This document shows positions 16,101 to 24,116 of a stretch of 51,572 nt of DNA, one piece after another (the first letter of the stretch is position 1; the number at the start of each line of letters is the position of its first letter). This DNA is from a virus, in IMG/VR virus record IMGVR_UViG_3300033273_000219, positions 1 through 51,572 of that record. One strand, given 5' to 3'. The notes under the pieces are model-generated. The model saw only the letters and a program-made list of their open reading frames with translations. It was not told the origin of the DNA and ran no database searches. The translations under genes were made by a program, and so were the position numbers.

Positions 16101-19062
16101 TAGATTTAGTCAACCACTTAAGAATCTCTATCCACAACTTGATAGAGATAATCCAATCTCTGACCCTGAACAGACAAGAACGTTTGCTCTACCAACACCA
16201 CTTGGTCTGACTGAGGTTAATAATCCTAAGAACAGCCTTACAAAAGAGGTTATTAACAAGAGAACCAAGGATTTTGTAAGTGGTATTAACGTAACAGATA
16301 TTCTGTCTTCTTCTGGAATTGCTCATACGGTAACAACTTCTGGTGACCATGGTCTAAACTATATTACCAGAGTTGGTATTGCTAGTGTTGGTGCTAATTA
16401 TGGTGATGGATCTGGTAGTGTTCAGACTCTCTATAACGCAAAATTAGTTGGATTTGCTGGTTCTACAACTGGTAAGTATGCTACTGCTAACGTTGAGATC
16501 GATGCTACAGGTTCTATCTCTGACATCAAGATTGTTGATGGTGGTTCTGCATATGGAATTGGTAACACACTTGCAGTTACTGGCATTGGCACAACTGTAG
16601 GACATATTGTAGGTCATGTTATTGTTGAGCAGATTCACAATAGTATTGGTGATGTTCTGCGTATTGATGGCATTAGAGATGATAGATTTAAAGATTACAA
16701 TAACCTCTACAGAATTACCAGTGTTGATACTGGCGATGATGTAAACATAAATGTTGCATCTGCAAGCACTGTTTACTATAAGGAGCAATTTGCTGCTCCT
16801 TCGGCAATCACTGGTATTAATACTGGTGGATTGACTCAGATTAGCTCTGCTATCTTCTCTGACGTTACTGCATACTTAACTGGTGAGGCAATCGGCATCA
16901 GTTCTATCACATATGACAATGTATCTGGTATCTCCAGTATTACTACTGTTGATTCTCATGGTCTGTTGGTTGGTAACTCCATTGTAATTGGTGGAGCAGG
17001 CAACTCTCTGATTGATGGTCACTGGAGTGTTGATACTGTTTACAATGTCAATAGTCTTGCAGTTAAGATTGGCATTGGAACCACAACTGTTACCCCAACT
17101 GGTGGTGGATTTATCTATCCGACAGGTGTTAATGCTCAAGCGTCTGGAATTGATAGAGCAGATGAAGCAGCATCCTCTAGACTTGTTCCAACTTATGCTG
17201 GTATTACCTCAACCATTGCTACTGCCCTTAACGATCCAACACTTAATACGTTGACTGTTACCAACGCATCTCATATGGGATGGGATGTTGGTGACTATCT
17301 CGTGATCGATAATGAGATCATGAGAATTAGTGAGTCTGTAACTAGTGACACTGCAATTGACGTATTCCGTGGACTCTTTGGATCTCAGAAGCAGAACCAC
17401 CCAATTGGTTCAGTCATGCGTAAGGTTAAGTTTGAGCCAGTTGAATTTAGAAGAAACTCTATTATTCGTGCATCTGGTCATACTTTTGAATATCTTGGAT
17501 TTGGACCTGGTAACTACTCTACCGCTCTTCCAGAGAGACAAGATAGACAATTCAAGCAGGTTGAGAGACTTCTGTCTCAGTCGGTATCGTTAAATGCTGG
17601 TACGCCGTTCTATAATGGTTTGGATGACCAGGGTAATGCATATACTGTTAATAAGTTTACTAGTGGTACTACTGGTCAAGACTTGATCACTAATGCACCA
17701 GTTCCTACTGTAACTGGCGAGGACATTACTAGTGATAGTGGTGCTGTTGGATTTGATGTAGATCAGACCGAACAACTCTCTGTCACCAGAGGTATCAAGG
17801 TTGATGGTGGTAAAGATAATGTTATCATCTCTCAATTCAATGGTCCTCTGATTGTCAATAAGAAGTTGACAGTCAATGATTCCCTGGAAGGTAATAGTGT
17901 TCTGATCCAGGGTGATCAAACTATTGCTAGAGAATACACGGTTGGTATCTCTACACCACAAATTGCTGGTAACGTTGGTAATGCTGTCTTTGATGCAGAA
18001 CCAAATTCTGGTGGCGAACTTGGATGGGTCTATACTAATGATAATAACTGGAAGAAGTTTGGTCCTATTCAATCAAACCCAGACAACTACTATGTTGGTC
18101 TTTGGAGTGGAACCTTCAGGGGCGATGGTTCTGGACTGACAAACGTATCTGACGTTTGGGTATTTGATGGCGTTGGTATCTCTACCACTGCAAACGTTGG
18201 TATTGAGACGACCTCAGCAAAACCAGGGTATTCCTTGTATGCCAGTGGTCCTGTTCTCTTTGAGAACAACGTTGAATTCAGAATGCAATCTCTGATATGG
18301 AACGTTACAGGCGGATTCCTGGTTAATACAGGTATAAGTACGTTCAATCAGCAGGTTAATGTTAATACCTTCAATGCAATTGGTATATCTACATTCTTAG
18401 AGAATATCATTGTCAGTACTGACCCTGCTGTAACTAATGATGTGTCGGACAATGATGGTAACTTTATCAGATTTGTTCAGACTGACCCCGCACTTAACTC
18501 TGCTTATGGATATGGTGGTCTTAAGTTTGAAGGCAATGACATTGGTAACACGGGTGAGCGTGGATACATCAAGGGCGTATCCGAAGGTACTTCTGGTCAG
18601 TTTGGTCTGATCTTTGGTACAATGGAGAATGGAGTCTCTAATCCACAAGAGAGACTCAGGATCAACGCCGCTGGTAATGCCAACTTCTCTGGCACTGTCA
18701 CTGCTAACTCTGACGAGAAACTGAAGGAGAATGTTGTTGGCATCACCAACGCACTTGAGAAGGTCATGGATCTTAGAGGCGTATACTTCAACCGCATTGG
18801 TAAGACTTATGATGATCGCGAGATTGGTGTAATTGCACAAGAGGTCGAGAAGGTTCTTCCTGAACTTGTTAAGGAAGGTCCAGATGGAACTAAGGCAGTT
18901 GCTTACCAGAACATGGTTGCAGTTCTGATCGAGGCAATCAAGGAACAGCAAGAACAGATCAATGAATTGAAACAGACAGTTAAGTGTCAATGTATGGATA
19001 ATGAAGAATTAAAAGATCTGATCAGGAGAGTTTGTATAGCAGAGAGATTGGACAATCTCTAA
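13162..19062 (+). CDS. Giant virion fibre-type protein with C-terminal S74 chaperone domain
   Basis: 1966 residues. The N terminus (MGLSRLDNFLKN, then a parallel-beta-like region) is typical of very long cyanophage structural proteins. The middle 1500 residues are Gly/Ser/Thr-rich beta repeats with many GIGT- and VTTSGDHGL-like segments. The last ~120 residues are an intramolecular chaperone of the peptidase S74 type: SDEKLKENV begins with the Ser1850-Asp1851 cleavage dyad, followed by YDDREIGVIAQEVEKVLPEL and a coiled coil. Such domains trimerise fibres and spikes and then cut themselves off. The protein is probably a tail fibre or long baseplate appendage that contacts the host. It ends just before a strong terminator. 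Confidence 0.8.
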   Translation: MGLSRLDNFLKNSKGDILYVDPSSIDSTDSIENQGNSLVRPFKTIQRALLEAARFSYQKGLDNDRFSRTTIIVYPGEHVIDNRPGWIPIHDNPLTGNNWLTRSGSTSNALDQFTLDANFDIDDPENDLYKMNSVYGGVIIPRGTSIVGMDLRKTKIRPMFVPDPADADIKQTCLFRVTGTCYFYQFTFFDANPNSSVFKDYGLTKYVPNYSHHKVTCFEYADGVNNVGFNDSFLNYTSERTDLDIYYEKIGLTFGPSSGRDISPDFPSTALDIQTKIDEFRIVGSKGENVGINSIKAGDGINSSTTIEVELTEALGGLDVDTPIRIEGVPTGGYNGSFVISEVQGPTKINYEVSTPPSNALPSIVAGAPTLNIVVDSVTSASPYIFNCSLRSVYGMCGLHADGSKADGFKSMVVAQFTGIGLQKDDSAFVKYNAISGVYEDSTAVSNLHTNTSAVYKPDYENFHIKASNDAFLQLVSVFAIGYANHFVAESGGDHSITNSNSNFGARALVCSGFRNNAFPRDDTGYITHIIPPQKISGDEVTIEFASIDVQKTIDAANDNRLYLYNEINQNVPPKSVLEGYRIGAKVDDKLKVIINENNVPQTKTAKIIMPDTQGTGVYEVTSKKLSTVGRTSIGINSITSNIFTLTQSHQFKSGESLRVLSDDGELPDGLDHNRVYYAITAGINTDQIKLAQTLNDTISASAVTVNSKGGILQIESRVSDKKSGDIGHPVQYDTAIGQWYITVNDNNEIYNTVVGLGTTSLGAATPKTFISRTPDNRGLDDGLYKVRYVVPKDSTVLGRPPEDSFVMQESSTTVGFTNNEVAKFKNTTPVVLSNTSEIRNPRFISGTDWDAIVGIATIKTEIPHDLSVGSKVEIKNIVSTANTTGLGNTGFNGVFEVTATPDRKSFSVGLTTNPGLFDNNINLRTVDLPRFERKEFNTTLFVYRKEEIQEYIPNAKDGVYHLTLVAADSQPQVAPFQNLRFSQPLKNLYPQLDRDNPISDPEQTRTFALPTPLGLTEVNNPKNSLTKEVINKRTKDFVSGINVTDILSSSGIAHTVTTSGDHGLNYITRVGIASVGANYGDGSGSVQTLYNAKLVGFAGSTTGKYATANVEIDATGSISDIKIVDGGSAYGIGNTLAVTGIGTTVGHIVGHVIVEQIHNSIGDVLRIDGIRDDRFKDYNNLYRITSVDTGDDVNINVASASTVYYKEQFAAPSAITGINTGGLTQISSAIFSDVTAYLTGEAIGISSITYDNVSGISSITTVDSHGLLVGNSIVIGGAGNSLIDGHWSVDTVYNVNSLAVKIGIGTTTVTPTGGGFIYPTGVNAQASGIDRADEAASSRLVPTYAGITSTIATALNDPTLNTLTVTNASHMGWDVGDYLVIDNEIMRISESVTSDTAIDVFRGLFGSQKQNHPIGSVMRKVKFEPVEFRRNSIIRASGHTFEYLGFGPGNYSTALPERQDRQFKQVERLLSQSVSLNAGTPFYNGLDDQGNAYTVNKFTSGTTGQDLITNAPVPTVTGEDITSDSGAVGFDVDQTEQLSVTRGIKVDGGKDNVIISQFNGPLIVNKKLTVNDSLEGNSVLIQGDQTIAREYTVGISTPQIAGNVGNAVFDAEPNSGGELGWVYTNDNNWKKFGPIQSNPDNYYVGLWSGTFRGDGSGLTNVSDVWVFDGVGISTTANVGIETTSAKPGYSLYASGPVLFENNVEFRMQSLIWNVTGGFLVNTGISTFNQQVNVNTFNAIGISTFLENIIVSTDPAVTNDVSDNDGNFIRFVQTDPALNSAYGYGGLKFEGNDIGNTGERGYIKGVSEGTSGQFGLIFGTMENGVSNPQERLRINAAGNANFSGTVTANSDEKLKENVVGITNALEKVMDLRGVYFNRIGKTYDDREIGVIAQEVEKVLPELVKEGPDGTKAVAYQNMVAVLIEAIKEQQEQINELKQTVKCQCMDNEELKDLIRRVCIAERLDNL

Positions 19063-19073
19063 ACTGTACACCA

Positions 19074-19099
19074 GGGGGAGCACTGCTCCCCCTTTTTTT
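19074..19099 (+). terminator. Intrinsic terminator after the fibre gene
   Basis: Perfect 8-bp stem GGGGGAGC/GCTCCCCC with a 3-nt loop, followed by seven T. It lies 12 nt after the fibre stop and ends directly at the next promoter. Confidence 0.93.
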
Positions 19100-19100
19100 G

Positions 19101-19109
19101 TGCTATAAT
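19101..19109 (+). promoter_or_regulatory. Extended -10 promoter (TGCTATAAT)
   Basis: TGC followed by TATAAT at 19104-19109, starting 2 nt after the terminator U-run. There is no good -35; the extended -10 TG would compensate. Drives the ParB-like gene. Confidence 0.65.
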
Positions 19110-19114
19110 ACTCG

Positions 19115-19145
19115 TATCGATCACAACCCATAAACACGATCGATA
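19115..19145 (+). promoter_or_regulatory. Inverted repeat in the 5' leader of the ParB-like gene
   Basis: TATCGATC at 19115-19122 is exactly complementary to GATCGATA at 19138-19145, with 15 nt between. It begins just after the -10, so it could be an operator (perhaps for the ParB-like product) or an mRNA hairpin. Confidence 0.5.
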
Positions 19146-19184
19146 TTTAAAACCTTGAATTTAGCAAAAACACAGGAGGCTAAA

Positions 19185-20330
19185 ATGGTATTTAAGGAAT
19201 TGCTTCGAGTCTATGAATGTTATGAAAACAAAGTAGATGAGAAGACGAAAGTGTATTTACAAGGTTTTGGAACCGTAGACAATCCTCCAGATGGTCTTCC
19301 TCTTATGGAAGACGTAGTTAAAAAGTACAACTCTGGAGAGATTGCTGAGGGATCCACTGTCATATGTTCTGGTAGAGTAGGTGATCTTTGGAGTGATCCT
19401 ACTTACAACCGTATTGATGAACTTCGATATGGTAATCAGAAACGTCACATCGAAAGTCGTGGTGGATTCTCTCATGATGCAGCAGATACTCTGTCTGCAT
19501 ATTGCCGACCCGAACTCAGGGTCGTACTGACTAAGGGAAACAATCGTGCATCTAAGCGATATGCTTGTGGACGTAATACTGAGGACAGAGTTGTTATCTC
19601 TTTGAAACTCCATCGCAAAAACATCTCACATGCAGAGATGATCCGTATTGAATCTCTTGATCACAATACTGATTGTAATTATCGTACTAATCAAAGCGGT
19701 GATGATAAGTTTAAGTCTGCGTATTATGCTGAAGAAGAGTGGGCAGTAAATCTATACAAATATCTTGAACCATTTTCTATTGGTATCGCGGGAACTCTTG
19801 AAAATGCTAAGTTTGTTTGTCCCTCACATTCTTATCTCAGCACGTCAATTCGCCTTGCTGGAAAAGCATACACAACTAAGTATCTCACTGCATTTACGAA
19901 ATGGGATTGTGCTAAGGAAGTTCAGGGGAATGCTACTGTTGCAGGTTCTTTGTTCTTAAAGACTTTCCACACTTATATTGACGATGTGGATAAGAAGAAT
20001 GATATTGATTCATTCTCTGAAATGATGAAGTGGTTCTTTACTGAATATGGTCCTGCTGCTCAAGCATTTGACCCTGACGCAAGGAACCTTCAGCAATCTG
20101 ATATTGTTCAAGGTAATGGTGTTTACAAGGGTAATGAACCTGCTGTCGCACGTTTTGTTTTCCTTTATAATGATTTCTGTCGTATCAAACGATTGAAGTT
20201 TAATGGAACTCACAAAACTGCCATTCCATTTGAAGGATCTGATAGCACTGCTTGGAATAAGTTTCTTGCAGATTCAAATCCTTTGATGAAACCAGCATTG
20301 GGTGGGCTTGCGACCACTAAGTTTTTCTGA
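19185..20330 (+). CDS. ParB-like protein of the helicase/methyltransferase module
   Basis: 381 residues. The start is fixed by a perfect AGGAGG at 19174-19179, 5 nt before the ATG. Residues about 56-135 follow the order of ParB/sulfiredoxin-fold domains: a strand, YNRIDELR at 74-81, a helix, GGFSHDAADTL, then RPELRVVLTKGNNRASKRYACG where KGNNR stands in for the GxRR phosphate-binding box. The rest is helical and unrecognised. ParB-like domains bind or cut DNA or serve as nucleotide-dependent clamps in plasmids, phages and defence systems. The gene has its own promoter and terminators on both sides and precedes a helicase-methyltransferase, so a DNA-recognition or regulatory partner is a reasonable inference. 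The ParB assignment is by pattern only. Confidence 0.6.
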   Translation: MVFKELLRVYECYENKVDEKTKVYLQGFGTVDNPPDGLPLMEDVVKKYNSGEIAEGSTVICSGRVGDLWSDPTYNRIDELRYGNQKRHIESRGGFSHDAADTLSAYCRPELRVVLTKGNNRASKRYACGRNTEDRVVISLKLHRKNISHAEMIRIESLDHNTDCNYRTNQSGDDKFKSAYYAEEEWAVNLYKYLEPFSIGIAGTLENAKFVCPSHSYLSTSIRLAGKAYTTKYLTAFTKWDCAKEVQGNATVAGSLFLKTFHTYIDDVDKKNDIDSFSEMMKWFFTEYGPAAQAFDPDARNLQQSDIVQGNGVYKGNEPAVARFVFLYNDFCRIKRLKFNGTHKTAIPFEGSDSTAWNKFLADSNPLMKPALGGLATTKFF

Positions 20331-20351
20331 ACCAATTCTATAAGTGGCACG

Positions 20352-20375
20352 GGGGGGCATTGCCCCCCTTTTTTT
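20352..20375 (+). terminator. Intrinsic terminator after the ParB-like gene
   Basis: Stem GGGGGGC/GCCCCCC with a 3-nt loop and seven T. The U-run ends at the first base before the next ORF. Confidence 0.92.
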
Positions 20376-23300
20376 ATGGTGTATAATGACTGTGTTCTAA
20401 ATCATTTGCCTGTGACTACTTCTGTTCTTGAAAAGCAAACAGAGTTTGACCTAAGTGGTGGTAAGATTAATACTTGGATTTATTTGCTAATTAACTTGGA
20501 CACTAAAGCGTTCTTTTTTGGACAAACTATTGATTCTAGGAAAGAAAAGCGGCATAATGATCCAGAGTATACAAAACTCATTGGATATTGGAATCTTTTG
20601 GGTCAAAAACATACAACTTATTGGTTTGGAATTTCTGCAACTGGATCTGGTTGTGATAAAAAAGGTCATAAAGAACTTAAATTGTTTCCAAATTGTCGTA
20701 CAAATCCTGGTAGGGGTTCAAACGAATGCTTTATCCTCACTGGGTATTCTGTAGATCAAATTGTACAAACTTGTACTCTTATTGTTCGTAAATTGTTTGA
20801 TGACGTTTTTGTTGAACCTGCAAAAGAACTCAATCTTATGCATTTTCAAGAAAAATTTCTTGTAAAAATTAAATCTGCATGGGAAATTTGGAAAGAGTTT
20901 CTCCTGAACGCTAAATGTCGTTCTGGGAAATGTATCATGACACTCAGTCATGTCGTAAGTGCTAATTATAAGTTGACTCTTCTTTGTTGTCGGACAACTT
21001 CTCCAGAAGAAGGTTGGATTGATGATCAAGAATATTTTCCATCTGTTAAACTTATTAATGTTCAAGACAGTAAATGGGAAAAGGATCTTGAGTTTTGGAT
21101 GGAACAGGATGGTGTAAATATTGTTCTTTGGGGAACGGTTCAAAGTATTTCTAATCGTATTGAATCAATTTGTAACTATAAAATTGACTTTATTGCACTA
21201 GATGAGGCACACGTTGGTGGTAGGGCAGAGCAATTTACAACTTTGCGTGAAAAACTCAATGCTGCCAATGGTGAGACAGTTAAACTTCTTTTAATCACTG
21301 GCACAGCAGATAAACTGTCTCCTGATTTTAATAATGAGAATAGTTTTGTATATTCGTATTGGCATGAGCAATTGGATGTTCGTAGGGGACTTTTTGAAAA
21401 ACCTCGTCCTAAAATGAGGATTCATTTTGCTAAGTATGAATGTGAAGAATATAAAAAGATTTTTGGTGATGATCCAGATGCCATGAGTAATATTTTTACT
21501 CTGAAAGAAAAGAAAAAAGGAAAAGATTCTGAGTTTCTTTATGATTCTCTTCCTCGTGCTTACGCTGTAAAATTTTATGGACCAGAAACATCTAGACTTC
21601 GACTTAATAATCGTTTGTTCCAAGGTAACTATCAAATGATGGCGATGAAAGGAGTTGGTGAGTGTCATGCCTTTAAAAAAATTGTAGAGTGTTATATTCC
21701 AACTCTTGTGGTTACTGGAGATACTAATGAAGATCAAGATACGATCAATAATTTTTGTGCCCGCAATTCTAAAGCACTTATTCTTACATGTAGTGCTAAT
21801 GTTCTTGGTATGACTTGCAAATACATTGATACTGTTATCAATTGTCGTGGAGGAGAATCAAAAGAGTTTTGGGAGCAATTTTCTTTTCGTGGAGGATCTG
21901 CAGATCATGATTGGGATGTTATTGATTTTGATGCAGAACGTGGACTTCGTGTTATTTCCGAATCCTATCAAAAAGCAACTGATATTGAACCAGAATTGGC
22001 ACAATATGAAATGGTAGACTTTGTTGATAGTATTAATGATTGGATGAATGGGTTTATCCAATTAGATCAGAATAAGATTGATGAAATTTTGTGTACAATT
22101 TGTGATAATACAAATTCTAGTTTTGCTAATATTGTAAGTAGACTTGATCTTAATGATGTTGATTTTTCCGATTTTGCTTTGGAAACAAATCTAATCGATG
22201 AGATTGATAACATCCAACTTAATACTAATAATGTGGGTGTTAATAATAAAAGTTGTGAATCCAGGCAAAAAGAAAATAAAGAAAAATCGGACAATCCAGA
22301 AACACAACGGGTAAAGACGGTTAAGGCACTTTTAGAGTCTATTCCTCTTGTTATGACTTATCTTATTTCTGAAGACATTAAAGTGTGTACAATCAACTCT
22401 ATTATTGAAACTGAAGTTTATAAAAATATTACTGGCGATCATTATAAAATTCTTGAGAAAGTTATTGCCAAAAATCCTAGTGGTGAGAATGCAATCAATG
22501 GCAAAATCCTGATGCTTAGTTCTTCTATAAAAATGCAGCTTAAAGAGTCTAAGGCAAAAACATTAGATAAGTACAGTGTGTCTTCACAAATGCAAAAGCA
22601 TATTCCCACAGATCTTTTGGATTCTATGCTTGATGATTGTAAAGATTTATCTAAAATTTATATGTTTGGGGATCCCAGTGGTTCTCACATTGCTCGTCTT
22701 CTTGAACGTGGTCTGGATTCTAGCAATCTCACCGTGTGGGAGAGTTGCGATGCTCACCGTAATCGTGTAAAATATATTAGTGATGAAGTAAATGTTGTAG
22801 ATACTAATCCTAATATGAAGTTCACTGCCATTCTTGCCAACCCCCCATACAACGACCCCACTAAGAAGGCGAAGAACAATAAACTTTGGACTAAAATTGT
22901 TGAACAACACCTTGAGTTGCTTGCTCCTGGTGGAGATATGTGTGAGGTGACTCCTGCATCTGTGCTTGGTAACACTGGTAAGGGTAAGAAGTTCCTCCAA
23001 CTCTTCTCTACGGTTTATAATCTCAAACTCATTGACTACACTGCTGGTGATTACTTCACTGAAGGTGTTGCTATCTGCCGTTGGCATCTTGTGAATGAAC
23101 CTTATCAGGGCAAGACTGTTGTCATCACTCACGATGGTTCCTTTGCTTGGGATTTGCGTGATGGTCTGCCTCTGGTTGGAGATGCTGCACTTAAGCATTC
23201 TATTCTCAACAAGATTGCCAACTCAAACCATCCTCGGATCCCCCTGAAGATGGGTCAGGATATTGCTGCTGAGGACTACACTCCTAATGGCAAGTATGAG

Positions 23301-23660
23301 ATCTATAAGTCTGCAGATAAAGTGGGGCGTACTGATGTTGTTCCTACCACTGGTGATGTTCTGAAGTTTATTGTTCCCTTCTCATCCACTTACAAAAAGA
23401 GGTTTATCTCTAATGGATATGTTGGTATGCTTAATTGCTGGTGCCCTATTACTTCGCAAGAAGAAGGGAATCGTCTTAGTGCGATCTTTGATAATCCGAC
23501 TATCAAGTTTTTTGTGGACAATTATAAAAAGACTGCAGGATTTACTCCTGCTATTAAAAATGCGGAAGTACCTGACATCACGGACTATCAGAATCTATCT
23601 GACCAATTTGGTTTTACCAGCGACGAGGTAGAATATTTGGAGCGTTATAATGCCATCTAA
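20376..23660 (+). CDS. Single-chain nuclease/helicase/N6-adenine methyltransferase-like protein
   Basis: 1094 residues as an ORF. Residues about 31-60 resemble a GIY-YIG nuclease (WIYLLINLDTKAFFFGQT, then R and H), though degenerate. About 178-500 is an SF2 helicase: Walker A AKCRSGKC near 179-186, DEAH at 276-279, TGTAD at 308-312, and a C-terminal helicase stretch ending EQFSFRGGS. About 720-960 is a class I methyltransferase with FGDPSGS at 764-770 and the N6-adenine motif NPPY at 822-825. The tail may be a target-recognition part. This order recalls single-polypeptide type I/ISP and Eco57I-like restriction-modification enzymes. The ATG at 20376 overlaps the -10 element, so TTG at 20406 or GTG at 20412 may be the real start. 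Overlaps the next gene by 11 nt. Confidence 0.72.
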   Translation: MVYNDCVLNHLPVTTSVLEKQTEFDLSGGKINTWIYLLINLDTKAFFFGQTIDSRKEKRHNDPEYTKLIGYWNLLGQKHTTYWFGISATGSGCDKKGHKELKLFPNCRTNPGRGSNECFILTGYSVDQIVQTCTLIVRKLFDDVFVEPAKELNLMHFQEKFLVKIKSAWEIWKEFLLNAKCRSGKCIMTLSHVVSANYKLTLLCCRTTSPEEGWIDDQEYFPSVKLINVQDSKWEKDLEFWMEQDGVNIVLWGTVQSISNRIESICNYKIDFIALDEAHVGGRAEQFTTLREKLNAANGETVKLLLITGTADKLSPDFNNENSFVYSYWHEQLDVRRGLFEKPRPKMRIHFAKYECEEYKKIFGDDPDAMSNIFTLKEKKKGKDSEFLYDSLPRAYAVKFYGPETSRLRLNNRLFQGNYQMMAMKGVGECHAFKKIVECYIPTLVVTGDTNEDQDTINNFCARNSKALILTCSANVLGMTCKYIDTVINCRGGESKEFWEQFSFRGGSADHDWDVIDFDAERGLRVISESYQKATDIEPELAQYEMVDFVDSINDWMNGFIQLDQNKIDEILCTICDNTNSSFANIVSRLDLNDVDFSDFALETNLIDEIDNIQLNTNNVGVNNKSCESRQKENKEKSDNPETQRVKTVKALLESIPLVMTYLISEDIKVCTINSIIETEVYKNITGDHYKILEKVIAKNPSGENAINGKILMLSSSIKMQLKESKAKTLDKYSVSSQMQKHIPTDLLDSMLDDCKDLSKIYMFGDPSGSHIARLLERGLDSSNLTVWESCDAHRNRVKYISDEVNVVDTNPNMKFTAILANPPYNDPTKKAKNNKLWTKIVEQHLELLAPGGDMCEVTPASVLGNTGKGKKFLQLFSTVYNLKLIDYTAGDYFTEGVAICRWHLVNEPYQGKTVVITHDGSFAWDLRDGLPLVGDAALKHSILNKIANSNHPRIPLKMGQDIAAEDYTPNGKYEIYKSADKVGRTDVVPTTGDVLKFIVPFSSTYKKRFISNGYVGMLNCWCPITSQEEGNRLSAIFDNPTIKFFVDNYKKTAGFTPAIKNAEVPDITDYQNLSDQFGFTSDEVEYLERYNAI
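20382..20387 (+). promoter_or_regulatory. -10 element downstream of the terminator
   Basis: TATAAT preceded by ATGGTG. TTGCCC at 20360-20365, inside the terminator stem, could be a -35 at 16 nt spacing (4 of 6 matches). The same GGTGTATAAT string follows the terminator at 24072. Confidence 0.55.
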
Positions 23661-24066
23661 GAACAATCACAACAAACTTCATGGGTCTACTCTTGATCGC
23701 TCTGATGAGAGGATCAAACAGACCCAAGAGGTTTTCACTCCTCCTGATTTGATCAACCAGATGATTCAGGAGATTCCAATTGAGAACTTGAAGAATCCAA
23801 ACTCCAGGTTTATGGATAACTGTGCTGGTGATGGTAATTTCATTGTCTGTCTTTATGAAGAATTGAAGAAGTGCCATAGTGAACAGCATGTGATTGATAA
23901 TATGTTGTATGCTGTTGAACTGATGGAAGACAATCATAAAGAGATGTGTAGGAGACTTGACGTTCCTACGAATCATCCACACTATGTCTGTGCAGATGCT
24001 CTTACATATCACTATCGATTCGATGGTACAGATGGACCAGTGACTCTTGACCAATTCTTAAATTGA
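23650..24066 (+). CDS. Truncated N6-adenine methyltransferase-like protein without catalytic motif
   Basis: 138 residues. It begins like the methylase subunit of type I/Eco57I systems: QTQEVFTPPDLINQMI at about 24-39, then the SAM-binding motif MDNCAGDGNF at about 55-64 and the acidic motif II region (YAVELMEDN). It stops before any NPPY-type motif, so it could bind SAM but not transfer a methyl group alone. It overlaps the large helicase-methyltransferase gene by 11 nt and a terminator follows 5 nt later, so the short length is not a window artefact. It could be a partner subunit, a SAM sensor or a decayed gene. Confidence 0.65.
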   Translation: MPSKNNHNKLHGSTLDRSDERIKQTQEVFTPPDLINQMIQEIPIENLKNPNSRFMDNCAGDGNFIVCLYEELKKCHSEQHVIDNMLYAVELMEDNHKEMCRRLDVPTNHPHYVCADALTYHYRFDGTDGPVTLDQFLN

Positions 24067-24071
24067 CACAT

Positions 24072-24094
24072 AGACCCCTGCTAGGGGTCTTTTT
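24072..24094 (+). terminator. Intrinsic terminator of the methyltransferase operon
   Basis: Perfect 8-bp stem AGACCCCT/AGGGGTCT with a 3-nt loop and a run of five T. Confidence 0.9.
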
Positions 24095-24098
24095 GGTG

Positions 24099-24104
24099 TA
24101 TAAT
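24099..24104 (+). promoter_or_regulatory. -10 element of the second helicase gene
   Basis: TATAAT within GGTGTATAAT, 4 nt after the terminator U-run. The expected RNA start is about 6 nt before the ATG at 24117, so the mRNA would be nearly leaderless. A TTGACA at 24063 is 30 nt away, too far to serve as its -35. Confidence 0.55.
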
Positions 24105-24116
24105 ATTTCTATCGCC

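Noticed and set aside
24063-24104. TTGACA (24063) plus TATAAT (24099) as one promoter
   Set aside because: The spacing is 30 nt and a terminator lies between the two, so the pair cannot act as a normal sigma70 promoter.
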